A stretch of DNA of 64,000 bases from an uncultured Bacteroidota bacterium (GTDB lineage Bacteria > Bacteroidota > Bacteroidia > Flavobacteriales > Flavobacteriaceae): positions 1 to 64,000 of the forward strand of contig CABXVR010000003.1 of assembly GCA_902515565.1 (NCBI GenBank). Direction: 5' to 3'. This document shows positions 31,684 through 42,162 of this stretch, piece by piece. The position numbers and the translations under genes are program-made. The stretch's first letter is position 1. The number at the start of each line of letters is the position of its first letter. The notes below the pieces were generated by a model, which ran no database searches, was not told the origin of the DNA, and saw only the letters and a list, made by a program, of their open reading frames with translations.

Positions 31684-32072
31684 TGGAAGATACAATTCAT
31701 AAAATTGGACGTAGAAAAACAGCTGTAGCTAGAGTTTATCTAAAAAAAGGAAAAGGTAAAATTACTGTAAATAAGAAAGATTCTTCAGTTTACTTTCCTA
31801 CACCAACGCTACAATTTAAAATAAATCAACCTCTTGTTATGACTAGTAATGAGAAAAAGTTTGATATAAATATTAATGTCTACGGAGGTGGGGCTACAGG
31901 TCAAGCTGAAGCAGTAAGACTAGCTCTATCAAGAGCTATGTGCGAATTAAGTGAAGAAAACAGAGGAATTCTTAAACCTGAAGGCTTGTTAACAAGAGAT
32001 CCAAGAATGGTTGAAAGGAAAAAATTCGGTCAGAAAAAGGCTAGAAAAAAATTCCAATTCTCGAAAAGATAA
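31683..32072 (+). CDS. rpsI: 30S ribosomal protein S9
   Basis: 129 aa; IGRRKTAVARVYLKKGKGKITVN...KFGQKKARKKFQFSKR. Confidence 0.98.
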   Translation: MEDTIHKIGRRKTAVARVYLKKGKGKITVNKKDSSVYFPTPTLQFKINQPLVMTSNEKKFDININVYGGGATGQAEAVRLALSRAMCELSEENRGILKPEGLLTRDPRMVERKKFGQKKARKKFQFSKR

Positions 32073-32189
32073 AATTAATAACCAGTTTTTGTTGTCTATG
32101 AATTTTTATTCAAGATTTAGTTTAGCATCTAAATGATCAAGTTATAAACACTAGGCATTGCTATTCAACAGAAAGTAAACTATCACAAA

Positions 32190-33032
32190 ATGGGAAAATT
32201 AGAAGTAAAAGAATTATTAGAAGCGGGTGTCCACTTTGGACATCTTACAAGAAAATGGAATCCGAACATGGCTCCTTTCATCTACATGGAAAGAAACGGG
32301 ATCCACATTATTAATCTTTATAAAACTGTTGCAAAAATTGACGAAGCCTCTGAAGCATTGAAAAAAATTGCTGCATCTGGAAGAAAAATATTATTTGTAG
32401 CAACAAAAAAACAAGCTAAAGAAATTGTTGCAGAATCTGCTTCAAAAGTAAACATGCCATACATTACTGAAAGATGGCCTGGTGGAATGCTGACAAATTT
32501 TGTAACTATCAGAAAAGCGGTTAAAAAAATGGCTGCAATTGATAGAATGAAAAAAGATGGCACATTTAACACTCTTTCTAAAAAAGAAAGACTGCAAGTT
32601 GGTAGACTTAGGGAAAAATTAGAAAAGAATTTGGGATCTATTTCAGATATGACAAGATTGCCTGGGGCATTATTTGTTGTAGATATAATTAGAGAGCACA
32701 TTGCAATTAAAGAAGCTCAAAAATTAAATATCCCAATTTTTGCAATGGTTGATACCAATTCTGACCCAAGAGAAGTAGAATATGTTATCCCATCTAACGA
32801 TGATGCATCTAAATCAATTACTAAAATTTTAGAAAATATTACCCCTGCTATACAAGAAGGATTAGCTGAAAGAAATTCTGAAAAAGAAAACAGTAAAGAC
32901 GATTCTAAAGCCGCAACTCCTGAAGCTAAAGCTGAAGAAGCTAAAGCTGAAGAAGCTAAAGCTGAAGAAGCTAAAGTTGAAGAAGCTAAAGTTGAAGAAG
33001 CTAAAGCTGATACTGAATCAGAAGACAAATAA
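32190..33032 (+). CDS. rpsB: 30S ribosomal protein S2 with repetitive acidic/Ala-rich C-terminal tail
   Basis: 280 aa; LLEAGVHFGHLTRKWNPNMAPFIYMERNGIHIINL; tail AEEAKAEEAKAEEAKVEEAKVEEAKADTE. Confidence 0.98.
   Translation: MGKLEVKELLEAGVHFGHLTRKWNPNMAPFIYMERNGIHIINLYKTVAKIDEASEALKKIAASGRKILFVATKKQAKEIVAESASKVNMPYITERWPGGMLTNFVTIRKAVKKMAAIDRMKKDGTFNTLSKKERLQVGRLREKLEKNLGSISDMTRLPGALFVVDIIREHIAIKEAQKLNIPIFAMVDTNSDPREVEYVIPSNDDASKSITKILENITPAIQEGLAERNSEKENSKDDSKAATPEAKAEEAKAEEAKAEEAKVEEAKVEEAKADTESEDK
32922..33011 (+). repeat. Six tandem copies of a 15-bp unit (GAAGCTAAAGCTGAA) in the rpsB 3' end
   Basis: Units at 32922, 32937, 32952, 32967, 32982, 32997, differing by C/T (GCT/GTT) and a terminal A/T. 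Confidence 0.95.
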
Positions 33033-33065
33033 ATTACTATAACAATCTTATAATTTTTTCAAATC

Positions 33066-33890
33066 ATGGCAAAAATAACAGCTGCAGAAGTAAATAACTT
33101 AAGAAAAACAACAGGTGCTGGAATGATGGACTGTAAAAAGGCATTAGTTGAAGCTGAGGGTAACTTAGAAAAAGCGATTGAAATTCTTAGAAAAAAAGGG
33201 CAAAAAGTTGCTGCTAAAAGAGCTGATAGAGAATCCTCTGAGGGTGCTGCTATTACAAAAACTAATGATGACAATACAGTTGGAGTAGCTATAGTTCTTG
33301 GTTGTGAAACAGATTTTGTTGGTAAAAATGAAGACTTTGTAGACTTAGCAAATAACATAGCAGTGATTGCACTTAACTGTAACTCAAAAGAAGAATTATT
33401 AAATTCTAAAATTGGTGATCTAACAGTTAGCGAAAAATTGATTGAACAAACTGGTGTCATTGGTGAAAAGTTAGAAATAAATGCTTTTGAAAAAGTAAAT
33501 GCCCCTTTTGTTGGATCTTATATCCATGCTGGGAATAAAATTGCTTCGATAGTTGGATTATCTGCTAATATTGAAGGTTCAGATGTAGCTGCTAAAGATG
33601 TTTCTATGCAAGTTGCTGCTATGAACCCAATTGCATTAGATGAAAATGGAGTAGATTCAGTCGTAATAGAAAAAGAAATTGAAATTGCCAAAGATCAATT
33701 ACGATCAGAAGGAAAGCCGGAATCAATGTTAGATAATATTGCTAAGGGGAAGTTAAAAAGATTTTTTAAAGATAACACTCTTGTGAACCAAGACTTTATA
33801 AAAGACAGTAAACAAAGTGTTAAGAATTATGTGAGTTCATATCAACAAGATTTAAGTGTTGTTGAATTCAAAAGAGTAGCCTTAGGCTAA
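33066..33890 (+). CDS. tsf: Elongation factor Ts
   Basis: 274 aa; VNNLRKTTGAGMMDCKKALVEAEGN. Confidence 0.98.
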   Translation: MAKITAAEVNNLRKTTGAGMMDCKKALVEAEGNLEKAIEILRKKGQKVAAKRADRESSEGAAITKTNDDNTVGVAIVLGCETDFVGKNEDFVDLANNIAVIALNCNSKEELLNSKIGDLTVSEKLIEQTGVIGEKLEINAFEKVNAPFVGSYIHAGNKIASIVGLSANIEGSDVAAKDVSMQVAAMNPIALDENGVDSVVIEKEIEIAKDQLRSEGKPESMLDNIAKGKLKRFFKDNTLVNQDFIKDSKQSVKNYVSSYQQDLSVVEFKRVALG

Positions 33891-33961
33891 AAATTTCCTT
33901 ATTATTATTATTTATTTAATTAAAAAATCTGCAGTATCTTAGCTTAACTTCAAAATTAAGC

Positions 33962-34672
33962 ATGAAATACAAAAGAATATTACTTAAACTTTCTGGTGAA
34001 GCCTTAATGGGCAAAAAAAACTTTGGTATTGACCCAGAGAGATTACAAGACTACGCAACAGATATTAAACAAATAGTAGATTTAGGCGTACAAGTTGCTA
34101 TTGTTATAGGAGGTGGAAATATTTTTAGAGGATTTTCTAACAACGATGAGCATAAAATTGACAGAGTTCAAGGAGATCATATGGGTATGCTAGCAACTGT
34201 GATTAACGGTCTTGCTTTACAAAGTACTTTAGAAAATTCTGGAGCGCCAACAAGGCTTCAAACTGCCATAAAAATTAATGAGGTCGCCGAGCCTTTTATT
34301 AGGAGAAAAGCTATAAGGCATTTAGAAAAAGGAAGAGTTGTTATTTTTGGAGGTGGAACTGGAAATCCATATTTCACTACTGACTCAGCAGCAGTACTAA
34401 GGGCTATTGAAATAGAGTCAGATGTCATTTTAAAGGGTACAAGAGTTGATGGTATATATGATGAAGATCCTGAAAAAAATATTAATGCAATAAAGTTTGA
34501 TAACATCTCATTCGAAGATGTTTTGACAAAAGGACTAAAGGTAATGGACACTACAGCATTCACTCTTAGTCAAGAAAATAAATTACCAATAATTGTATTT
34601 GATATGAACAAAAGAGGAAACTTACTAAAATTAATATCAGGAGAAAAAATTGGAACAACGGTTAACCTTTAA
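33962..34672 (+). CDS. pyrH: UMP kinase
   Basis: 236 aa; [45 protein letters not shown]. Confidence 0.98.
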   Translation: MKYKRILLKLSGEALMGKKNFGIDPERLQDYATDIKQIVDLGVQVAIVIGGGNIFRGFSNNDEHKIDRVQGDHMGMLATVINGLALQSTLENSGAPTRLQTAIKINEVAEPFIRRKAIRHLEKGRVVIFGGGTGNPYFTTDSAAVLRAIEIESDVILKGTRVDGIYDEDPEKNINAIKFDNISFEDVLTKGLKVMDTTAFTLSQENKLPIIVFDMNKRGNLLKLISGEKIGTTVNL

Positions 34673-34697
34673 ATCATTTTAGTTAAAATTAAACAGG

Positions 34698-35255
34698 ATG
34701 GAAGAAGAATTAAAATTTATTTTTGAATCAGCAGAAGAATCAATGTCTAATGCAGTAAAACATTTAGAAAAAAAACTATTGAATATAAGAGCAGGTAAAG
34801 CTAATACTTCAATGCTTGGAAGTATAGTTGTTGAATATTATGGGGCATTAACTCCATTAACTCAAGTTGCTAGTGTTAATACACCTGATGGTAGAACTAT
34901 AGTTGTACAACCATGGGAAAAAAATTTATTAGCTGAAATTGAAAAAGCAATTATGAATGCTAATCTTGGATTTAATCCAATGAATAATGGAGAAAGCATA
35001 ATTATAAATGTTCCTGCACTTACTGAAGAAAGAAGGATTGATTTGGCTAAACAAGCTAAAAGTGAGGCAGAAGAAGCAAAAATTGTTGTTAGAAATTCTA
35101 GAAAAGATGCTAATAATGAAATAAAAAAATCTGACGGGTTTTCTGATGATTTAAAAGAAAATGCAGAAAAAGATATTCAAGAATTGACAAACAAGAATAT
35201 TGATAATATTAATTCAATATTTGAAGTAAAACAGAAAGAAATTATGACTTTATAA
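34698..35255 (+). CDS. frr: Ribosome recycling factor
   Basis: 185 aa; LLNIRAGKANTSMLGSIVVEYYGALTPLTQVASV. Confidence 0.98.
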   Translation: MEEELKFIFESAEESMSNAVKHLEKKLLNIRAGKANTSMLGSIVVEYYGALTPLTQVASVNTPDGRTIVVQPWEKNLLAEIEKAIMNANLGFNPMNNGESIIINVPALTEERRIDLAKQAKSEAEEAKIVVRNSRKDANNEIKKSDGFSDDLKENAEKDIQELTNKNIDNINSIFEVKQKEIMTL

Positions 35256-35321
35256 TATATTATTTACTAAAATAATATTACAGTAATTAATATCTTTACT
35301 AAATACAGATAATTAAATAAT

Positions 35322-37736
35322 ATGGCTAGAGTATTTTTAGTTGGATTTTGGGATTCAGTTTCGAATTTAATTCTAAAAAACAGGATCTTAATAATCGCTT
35401 TATTAGTCTTGGCTACATCATTTTTTATTAGCCAATGGCAGTATATAAAGTTTTCAAATACAGAAGCTAACTTATTACCAGATAACCATGAAGTTAATTT
35501 AGAGTACCTAGATTTTACTAACAAATTTGGGGAAGAAGGTAATTTGATTGTAATTGGAATTAAAGACTCCTTACTCTTCACAACTGAGAATCTTAATGCA
35601 TGGAACAATTTATCAAAAGTTTTAAAAGACACTAGCTTTGTTGAATCTGTAATAGCTATTGGTGACTTACAAAAACTTAAAAAAGATAAAAAGAAACAGC
35701 AGTTCTATCTCGAGCCTTTTATAAAAGATACAATTACGTCTGATATTGAATTGATTTCAATAAAAAAAGAGCTGTTTGAAAAATACCCTTTTTATGATGA
35801 ATTTTTATTTAATACTAAAACAAAATCTGTAAGAACAGCTATTCATTTAAAAAAGTCAATAGTAAATGAACCTGCAAGAGAAACATATATTAATACTGTT
35901 TTAATTCCTAAAGTTAAATCGTTTGAGTCAAAGTATAATTTGGATATTAAAATTTCTGGCATGCCTTATGTTAGAACAAAAAATGCTGAGAATATTAAAA
36001 GTGAAATTTCTACTTTTGTAATTTTAGCCCTAATAATTACTTCGATAATATTTTTCTTGTTTTTTAGGTCATATCGTGCAACGTTTATTTCATTATTTGT
36101 TGTTATGATTGGTGTTGTTTGGACTGTTGGAATTTTAGGGCTCTTTATTATAAACACCCCCCCAGGTGATTTTGAAATTTCAGTTCTTACTGGTCTTATA
36201 CCCCCACTTATAATAGTAATTGGAATTCCAAATTGTATTTTTCTTATAAATAAATATCAGCATGAAGTAAATAAGCATGGAAATAAAGCAAAGTCTCTTC
36301 AAAAAGTAATTACTAAAATAGGTAATGCTACTTTGATGACTAATGTAACCACTGCATCAGGATTTGCAACTTTTATTATTACAAATAGTAAGCTACTAAA
36401 AGAATTTGGTATTGTTGCATCCCTTAGTATTTTAGCAATTTTCATATTATGTATTTTAATAATTCCTATAATTTATAGCTTTTTACCCATCCCTGAAGAA
36501 AAGCACTTAGAGCACTTAAATAGAACATGGATAAATTCTTTAGGAGATTGGATTGAAAAAACTGTAAAGAAAAGCAAAATCAATATTTACATAATTTCTG
36601 TTCTACTTCTTGTTACAAGTATTATTGGTATATATCAAATTCGAATTTCTGGTAGTATTATTGACGACATGCCACAAAAAGCAGATTGGTTCGATGATAT
36701 AATGTTTTACGAAAAGGAGTTTAACGGAATAATGCCTCTAGAGATTTTAATTAATACCAAGCGTAAAAAAGGAGTTACAAAACTCTCCACTATAAAAAAA
36801 ATGAGTAAAATAGAAGATGTAATTCTAGAAATTCCTGAATTATCTAAACCTATTTCAATGGTAAGCTTAGTGAAATATTCTAAACAAGCATATTATAATG
36901 GTAACCCTAAATATTACCAAGTCCCGACTTCACAAGAAAATAGCTTTATATTATCCTATGCTAAAAATTCAACTTCTGATTCTGATGTTGACCTAATTAA
37001 AAATTATGTTGATTCTACAGGTCAGTACACAAGGATTACAGCTTTTATGAAAGATATGGAAATTGAAAAGATGGAGGAAATTGAAAAAAAATTAAATTAT
37101 GAGATTTCTAAAATAATGCCATCCAATAATTTTGAAGTTTCAATTACAGGAAAGGCATATTTATTTCAAAAAGGAACTAAGTATTTGGTCAAAAATTTAA
37201 TTATATCTCTTTCTTTAGCAATTTTCTTAATAGCACTATTAATGGCCTATATGTTTAGATCTTTAAAAATGATATTCATTTCTTTAATTCCTAACTTGTT
37301 ACCATTGATAGTTACTGCAGGTTTAATGGGTTATTTAGGCGTTGCCATAAAACCATCTACGATACTAATATTTAGCATTGCTTTTGGAATTGCAGTTGAT
37401 GATACAATTCATTTTCTAGCTAAATATAGACAAGAGTTAATTACTAATAATTGGGAAGTTAAAAAATCTGTTTACAACGCTCTTCGTGAAACTGGGGTTA
37501 GTATGTTTTATACCTCAATCGTATTGTTTTTTGGATTTTCTGTATTTACAGTGTCAAATTTTGGTGGTACAGTAGCTCTGGGCGCATTAGTTTCTGCCAC
37601 ATTACTATTTGCAATGTTATCTAACCTTTTACTGTTGCCTTCAATGTTACTATCCTTAGAAGGCTCAATAGCAAATGAAAAAGTTTTAAAAGAACCTTTG
37701 ATAAAAATTATTGAAGATGAAGATGTGGTAAATTAA
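35322..37736 (+). CDS. RND/MMPL family transporter
   Basis: 804 aa; two halves with TM bundles; IAFGIAVDDTIHFLAKYRQEL; RETGVSMFYTSIVLFFGFSVFTVSNFGGTVALG. Confidence 0.9.
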   Translation: MARVFLVGFWDSVSNLILKNRILIIALLVLATSFFISQWQYIKFSNTEANLLPDNHEVNLEYLDFTNKFGEEGNLIVIGIKDSLLFTTENLNAWNNLSKVLKDTSFVESVIAIGDLQKLKKDKKKQQFYLEPFIKDTITSDIELISIKKELFEKYPFYDEFLFNTKTKSVRTAIHLKKSIVNEPARETYINTVLIPKVKSFESKYNLDIKISGMPYVRTKNAENIKSEISTFVILALIITSIIFFLFFRSYRATFISLFVVMIGVVWTVGILGLFIINTPPGDFEISVLTGLIPPLIIVIGIPNCIFLINKYQHEVNKHGNKAKSLQKVITKIGNATLMTNVTTASGFATFIITNSKLLKEFGIVASLSILAIFILCILIIPIIYSFLPIPEEKHLEHLNRTWINSLGDWIEKTVKKSKINIYIISVLLLVTSIIGIYQIRISGSIIDDMPQKADWFDDIMFYEKEFNGIMPLEILINTKRKKGVTKLSTIKKMSKIEDVILEIPELSKPISMVSLVKYSKQAYYNGNPKYYQVPTSQENSFILSYAKNSTSDSDVDLIKNYVDSTGQYTRITAFMKDMEIEKMEEIEKKLNYEISKIMPSNNFEVSITGKAYLFQKGTKYLVKNLIISLSLAIFLIALLMAYMFRSLKMIFISLIPNLLPLIVTAGLMGYLGVAIKPSTILIFSIAFGIAVDDTIHFLAKYRQELITNNWEVKKSVYNALRETGVSMFYTSIVLFFGFSVFTVSNFGGTVALGALVSATLLFAMLSNLLLLPSMLLSLEGSIANEKVLKEPLIKIIEDEDVVN

Positions 37737-37784
37737 GTATAATTTATTTTAATACTTATCTTTGGAAATATAATTTATAGTTAA

Positions 37785-39218
37785 ATGAAAAATCATTCAA
37801 TAAAAGATCTTTTACTAAGTACCACAACTATGTCTAAAATAACTGTTAATGGTTGGGTTAGAACTTTTAGGGCTAATCGCTTTATAGCATTAAATGATGG
37901 GTCATCAATTTCTAGTGTACAATGTGTTCTTGATTTTGAAAATTTTGACGAAAGTATTTTAAAAAAAATAAATACTGGCACAAGTTTAGAGATCACTGGA
38001 GATTTAGTTGAAAGTCAAGGAAGTGGTCAGAAATTAGAAATTATTGTCTCTGACTTAAAGATTTTAGGTGAATGTGATTCAGAAGAATTTCCAATACAAC
38101 CAAAAAAACACTCGTTCGAATTTCTACGTGATAATGCACATTTAAGAACCAGAACTAATACTTTTAGTACTATTATGAGGCTGCGATCAAGTTTATCATT
38201 TGCTGTGCATAATTATTTTAACTCTAATGGATTCTACTATGTTCATACTCCTATAATTACATCCAGTGATGCAGAAGGAGCTGGTGAACAATTTAGAGTA
38301 ACAACTCTGAATCCGAAAAACCCTCCATTGGATGAAAAAAGTGAAGTCGATTTCACCAAAGATTTTTTTGGGAAAGAAACAAGTCTAACAGTTTCTGGAC
38401 AACTGGAAGCTGAAACTTATGCTATGTCATTAGGGAAAGTATATACTTTTGGACCAACATTTAGGGCAGAAAATTCAAATACATCAAGACATTTATCTGA
38501 ATTTTGGATGATTGAACCTGAAGTTGCCTTTATGGATTTACATGGTAATATGGATTTAGCAGAAAGTTTTTTAAAATACCTGTTGCAATACATTGTCAAA
38601 AATAATATCGATGATCTAGAATTTTTAGAACAAAGATTAATTAAAGAAGATAAAACAAAGCCACAAAACCTTAGAAGTGAAATGACTCTAATTGAAAAAA
38701 TCAAATTTGTTATAAACAATGATTTTAAGAGAATAAGTTATACTGAAGCGTTTGAAATACTAAAAAATTGCAAGCCGAATAAAAAGAAAAAATTTAAATA
38801 TTTAATTGAAAACTGGGGTGCAGATTTACAAAGTGAACATGAAAGATATTTAGTTGAAAAACATTTTAAATGCCCAGTCATAATATATGACTATCCTGCA
38901 AAAATTAAGGCCTTTTACATGAAATTGAATGAAGACAATAAAACTGTTAAAGCAATGGATATTCTATTCCCTGGGATTGGAGAAATTGTTGGCGGATCTC
39001 AACGTGAAGAAAGATTGGATGTCTTAAATAAAAAAATGAATGATATAGGCGTAAATCCAGATGATTTGTGGTGGTATACAGATTTGAGAAAGTTTGGGAC
39101 AGCAAAACATTCAGGTTTTGGGCTTGGATTTGAAAGGTTAATTATGTTTGCAACCGGGATGTCAAATATTAGAGACGTAATTCCTTTTCCAAGAACTCCA
39201 CAAAATGCTGAGTTCTAA
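37785..39218 (+). CDS. asnS: Asparaginyl-tRNA synthetase
   Basis: 477 aa; VNGWVRTFRANRFIALNDGSSI; GFGLGFERLIMFATGMSNIRDVIPFPRTP. Confidence 0.97.
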   Translation: MKNHSIKDLLLSTTTMSKITVNGWVRTFRANRFIALNDGSSISSVQCVLDFENFDESILKKINTGTSLEITGDLVESQGSGQKLEIIVSDLKILGECDSEEFPIQPKKHSFEFLRDNAHLRTRTNTFSTIMRLRSSLSFAVHNYFNSNGFYYVHTPIITSSDAEGAGEQFRVTTLNPKNPPLDEKSEVDFTKDFFGKETSLTVSGQLEAETYAMSLGKVYTFGPTFRAENSNTSRHLSEFWMIEPEVAFMDLHGNMDLAESFLKYLLQYIVKNNIDDLEFLEQRLIKEDKTKPQNLRSEMTLIEKIKFVINNDFKRISYTEAFEILKNCKPNKKKKFKYLIENWGADLQSEHERYLVEKHFKCPVIIYDYPAKIKAFYMKLNEDNKTVKAMDILFPGIGEIVGGSQREERLDVLNKKMNDIGVNPDDLWWYTDLRKFGTAKHSGFGLGFERLIMFATGMSNIRDVIPFPRTPQNAEF

Positions 39219-39229
39219 AAATTTAACAA

Positions 39230-40642
39230 ATGCTTAAGCAATCCTTAAAATTAAAATTATCTCAAAAGTTATCTCCTCAACAAATCCAATTGATGAAGCT
39301 AATTCAATTGCCTGTATTAGATTTTGAGCAAAAATTAAAACAAGAAATCGAAGAAAACCCTGCTCTTGAAATTACAGAGCTTACAAGTAAAGATGAATTT
39401 AATGATGATGAAAATATAGATGTAGAAGATTATATCAATGATGATGAAATTCCTGATTACAAACTCAATTCTTATAATTCTTCTAATAAAGATGAAAATT
39501 CTATCCCCTATGCATCAGGAATGTCATTTACACAACTAATTCTAAATCAATTGCATACAGAAAGGTTAAATGATTCGGAAATGAAAATTGCAGAGTTTCT
39601 GGTCGGATGTATTGATGAGGACGGATATATTCGCCAAAATCTTGAAGATATAATTGATGATCTTGCTTTTACTCAAAATATAATTACAGATCATAAGACG
39701 ATTGAGAACATTCTAAAAATTATTCAAAATCTAGATCCTGCCGGAATTGGCGCAAGATCTCTTCAGGAGTGTTTAGTATTACAACTAAGAAGAAAAGATT
39801 CAAATGAAATAAGTATAAAACTAGCCTTAGACATAATCGAAGATTCATTTGATTTATTTACTAAAAGACATTTTGAAAAGTTACTAAGTAGATATCAGAT
39901 TTCAGAAAAAGAATTAAAAATAGCTGTTAAAGAAATTGAAAAATTAAACCCTAAACCAGCTAATTCATTGTCTATCAATAGCACAAAATTAATTGAACAA
40001 GTTATTCCAGATTTTAAGATTGAAATTATAAATGACAAATTACTGTTAAGCCTTAATGGCAGGAACAAACCAACTATGAATGTAAGTAGGGAGTATACCG
40101 AAATGCTTAAAGGATACAGCTTAGAAAAAAAGAGAAAATCTCAAAAAGAGGCAGTACAATTTATTAAACAAAAATTAGATTCAGCTAAATGGTTTATTGA
40201 AGCTATCGAACAAAGAGAGCAAACATTAATGTTGACTATGAAAGCAATTATGACATATCAAGAAGCTTACTTTTTGTCTGGTGATGAAAAAAAAATAAAG
40301 CCAATGATTTTAAAAAATATTGCTGATAAAATTAATATGGATATTTCTACAATTTCTAGAGTTGCGAATAGTAAATACGTTGACACACCATACGGAACAA
40401 AATTGATTAAAGAATTCTTCAGTGAATCAATGATAAATAACAAAGGAGAAGAAATATCTACAATAGAGGTAAAGAAAAAACTTGAAAAAATTATTGATGA
40501 AGAAGACAAGCGAAAGCCTGAAACAGATGATTCGTTAGTAAAACTGCTGCATAAAGAAGGGTACAAAATAGCAAGAAGAACAGTTTCTAAATACAGAGAG
40601 CAATTAAATATCCCAGTAGCAAGATTAAGAAAACAACTTTAG
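39230..40642 (+). CDS. rpoN: RNA polymerase sigma-54 factor
   Basis: 470 aa; LKLKLSQKLSPQQIQLMKLIQLPVLDFEQKLKQEIEENPALE; RPON-box-like ARRTVSKYREQLNIP. Confidence 0.97.
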   Translation: MLKQSLKLKLSQKLSPQQIQLMKLIQLPVLDFEQKLKQEIEENPALEITELTSKDEFNDDENIDVEDYINDDEIPDYKLNSYNSSNKDENSIPYASGMSFTQLILNQLHTERLNDSEMKIAEFLVGCIDEDGYIRQNLEDIIDDLAFTQNIITDHKTIENILKIIQNLDPAGIGARSLQECLVLQLRRKDSNEISIKLALDIIEDSFDLFTKRHFEKLLSRYQISEKELKIAVKEIEKLNPKPANSLSINSTKLIEQVIPDFKIEIINDKLLLSLNGRNKPTMNVSREYTEMLKGYSLEKKRKSQKEAVQFIKQKLDSAKWFIEAIEQREQTLMLTMKAIMTYQEAYFLSGDEKKIKPMILKNIADKINMDISTISRVANSKYVDTPYGTKLIKEFFSESMINNKGEEISTIEVKKKLEKIIDEEDKRKPETDDSLVKLLHKEGYKIARRTVSKYREQLNIPVARLRKQL

Positions 40643-40655
40643 AGAAAACTTTTTT

Positions 40656-41138
40656 TTAATTCTTGTTTAAAGAAACATCACCAATTCGAGTAGTATAATT
40701 GATTTTTAAAGCGTTGACCTTTCTAAGCTCCTGTTTAACATCTCCTACAATTCCCATAGAAGCTTCTTTGTCAACTTTTAGAGCGGTAGTAAGAAAAGGT
40801 CTTAATTCTTCTCTTTTAGATTCTCTTTCAGAGTATATGAACGCAGGAACGTCAGAGACCTCAGCAAACTTGTCGTTGAGTTGTATTCTAGCCTCTTCAC
40901 CAAACTGATCTTTAAAGCCATCGTTAGGTCTTCCTAAATATATGTACATAACCAAATCTTTCTTGTCTAATTTTTCAACTTGATCTGCAGCAGGAAGTTC
41001 ATTTTTAATTTTCAATTCATTATCTCTCATTACAGTTGCAACCATAAAGAAGAATAATAGCATAAAAACTATATCAGGAAGAGAAGCTGTATTTACAGCT
41101 GGCAAATCACCCTTTTTTTTCTTATTAAATTTAGACAT
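40656..41138 (-). CDS. ExbD/TolR family biopolymer transport protein
   Basis: 160 aa; ASLPDIVFMLLFFFMVATVM. Confidence 0.92.
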   Translation of the reverse strand: MSKFNKKKKGDLPAVNTASLPDIVFMLLFFFMVATVMRDNELKIKNELPAADQVEKLDKKDLVMYIYLGRPNDGFKDQFGEEARIQLNDKFAEVSDVPAFIYSERESKREELRPFLTTALKVDKEASMGIVGDVKQELRKVNALKINYTTRIGDVSLNKN

Positions 41139-41146
41139 AATATTTG

Positions 41147-41743
41147 TTATTGAACCTCAGATAATTTTTGAGGATATTCTAATTTTATTTGAGTTATATT
41201 ATCTTTTAACTTTAATTTACTGCCAGGCCAATTAACATCTTTGTAATTTTTTTGCATCTCAGTGTAAGAAATTCCAAATAACTCTTCAGCTCTTTTATTT
41301 CTAAGTGATGTATATGCTGCGACCAACTCATTTTGAACAGAAATGTATGTAGCATAGGTTGTTTCTCTTTCATTTTTTAATGAAATAATTGCCTTGTCAG
41401 GATTATCAGATGATTTTGGATCACCAGCCCCTTTACAATAATCACACTTATCTTCTCCAGAGCCACCACCATTATCTAAAAATTTTATCGCAGCATCTCT
41501 TAGCTCTTCTAATTCCATTACTTCATCTTCAACTAAAAGTTGATCTTTACCATTTAACAAAACAGTAAAAATATTTTTCTGCTTGATTATTACATCTTCT
41601 TCTGATTCTTCAATTGGAGGAAGCTTTCTGCTTATACCAGAATCAGTTTCTATAGTAGTTGTAACCAAGAAAAAAATTAGTAATAAAAATGCAATATCAG
41701 CCATTGATCCTGCATTAACTTCAGGGGATGATCGTTTAGCCAT
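41147..41743 (-). CDS. ExbD/TolR family protein with Cys-containing insertion
   Basis: 198 aa; AGSMADIAFLLLIFFLVTTTI; insertion GGGSGEDKCDYCKGAGDPKSSDNPDK. Confidence 0.9.
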   Translation of the reverse strand: MAKRSSPEVNAGSMADIAFLLLIFFLVTTTIETDSGISRKLPPIEESEEDVIIKQKNIFTVLLNGKDQLLVEDEVMELEELRDAAIKFLDNGGGSGEDKCDYCKGAGDPKSSDNPDKAIISLKNERETTYATYISVQNELVAAYTSLRNKRAEELFGISYTEMQKNYKDVNWPGSKLKLKDNITQIKLEYPQKLSEVQ

Positions 41744-41746
41744 AAT

Positions 41747-42160
41747 TTATTTTTTCATGTTTTTTATTCCAAAAAACATCATTATACATGTTGCAGCTAG
41801 TATAAGTGCATAAAACATCCATAATCCAGCACTAACTAATTTGGAGCCAGATGCTGATAACATATTACCATCTCTTAAAGGTGTTTCTTCACCAGAAGAC
41901 AAAACAAAGTAGCAAACAAGAGCTGTCAATAAGAATATTCCAGATGTCTTTAAAGTACTTTTTAGTAATGTTTTATCGGATGCAATATTTTTAACAGTGA
42001 AGAATAATACAAATGCAATAATAACTGCTAAAACAGTGTAAGCGACATAAAGCAAGCTAGAAATTTGACCTATATAATCTAACATTATTAATCCTACAAA
42101 TAACACCCCTAATAAAGATAAGGCTATAGCAAGTATCTTAATTCCTTTATATAAATCCAT
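41747..42160 (-). CDS. Hypothetical membrane protein in the exb cluster
   Basis: 137 aa, four predicted hydrophobic segments; between exbB- and exbD-type genes with 2-3 bp gaps. Confidence 0.8.
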   Translation of the reverse strand: MDLYKGIKILAIALSLLGVLFVGLIMLDYIGQISSLLYVAYTVLAVIIAFVLFFTVKNIASDKTLLKSTLKTSGIFLLTALVCYFVLSSGEETPLRDGNMLSASGSKLVSAGLWMFYALILAATCIMMFFGIKNMKK

Positions 42161-42162
42161 AA

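Noticed and set aside
32922-33011. CRISPR-like short repeat array
   Set aside because: Contiguous 15-bp in-frame coding repeats with no spacers; part of rpsB.
32717-33028. 103-aa antisense ORF with repetitive SALASSALAS sequence
   Set aside because: Reverse complement of the rpsB tandem repeat, not an independent gene.
33059-33460. 133-aa antisense ORF over tsf
   Set aside because: Shadow ORF of a strongly supported core gene.
35257-35278. ATATTATTT-ACTA-AAATAATAT hairpin after frr
   Set aside because: All-AT 9-bp arms with no T tract in an AT-rich intergenic region; could be chance, too weak to call a terminator.
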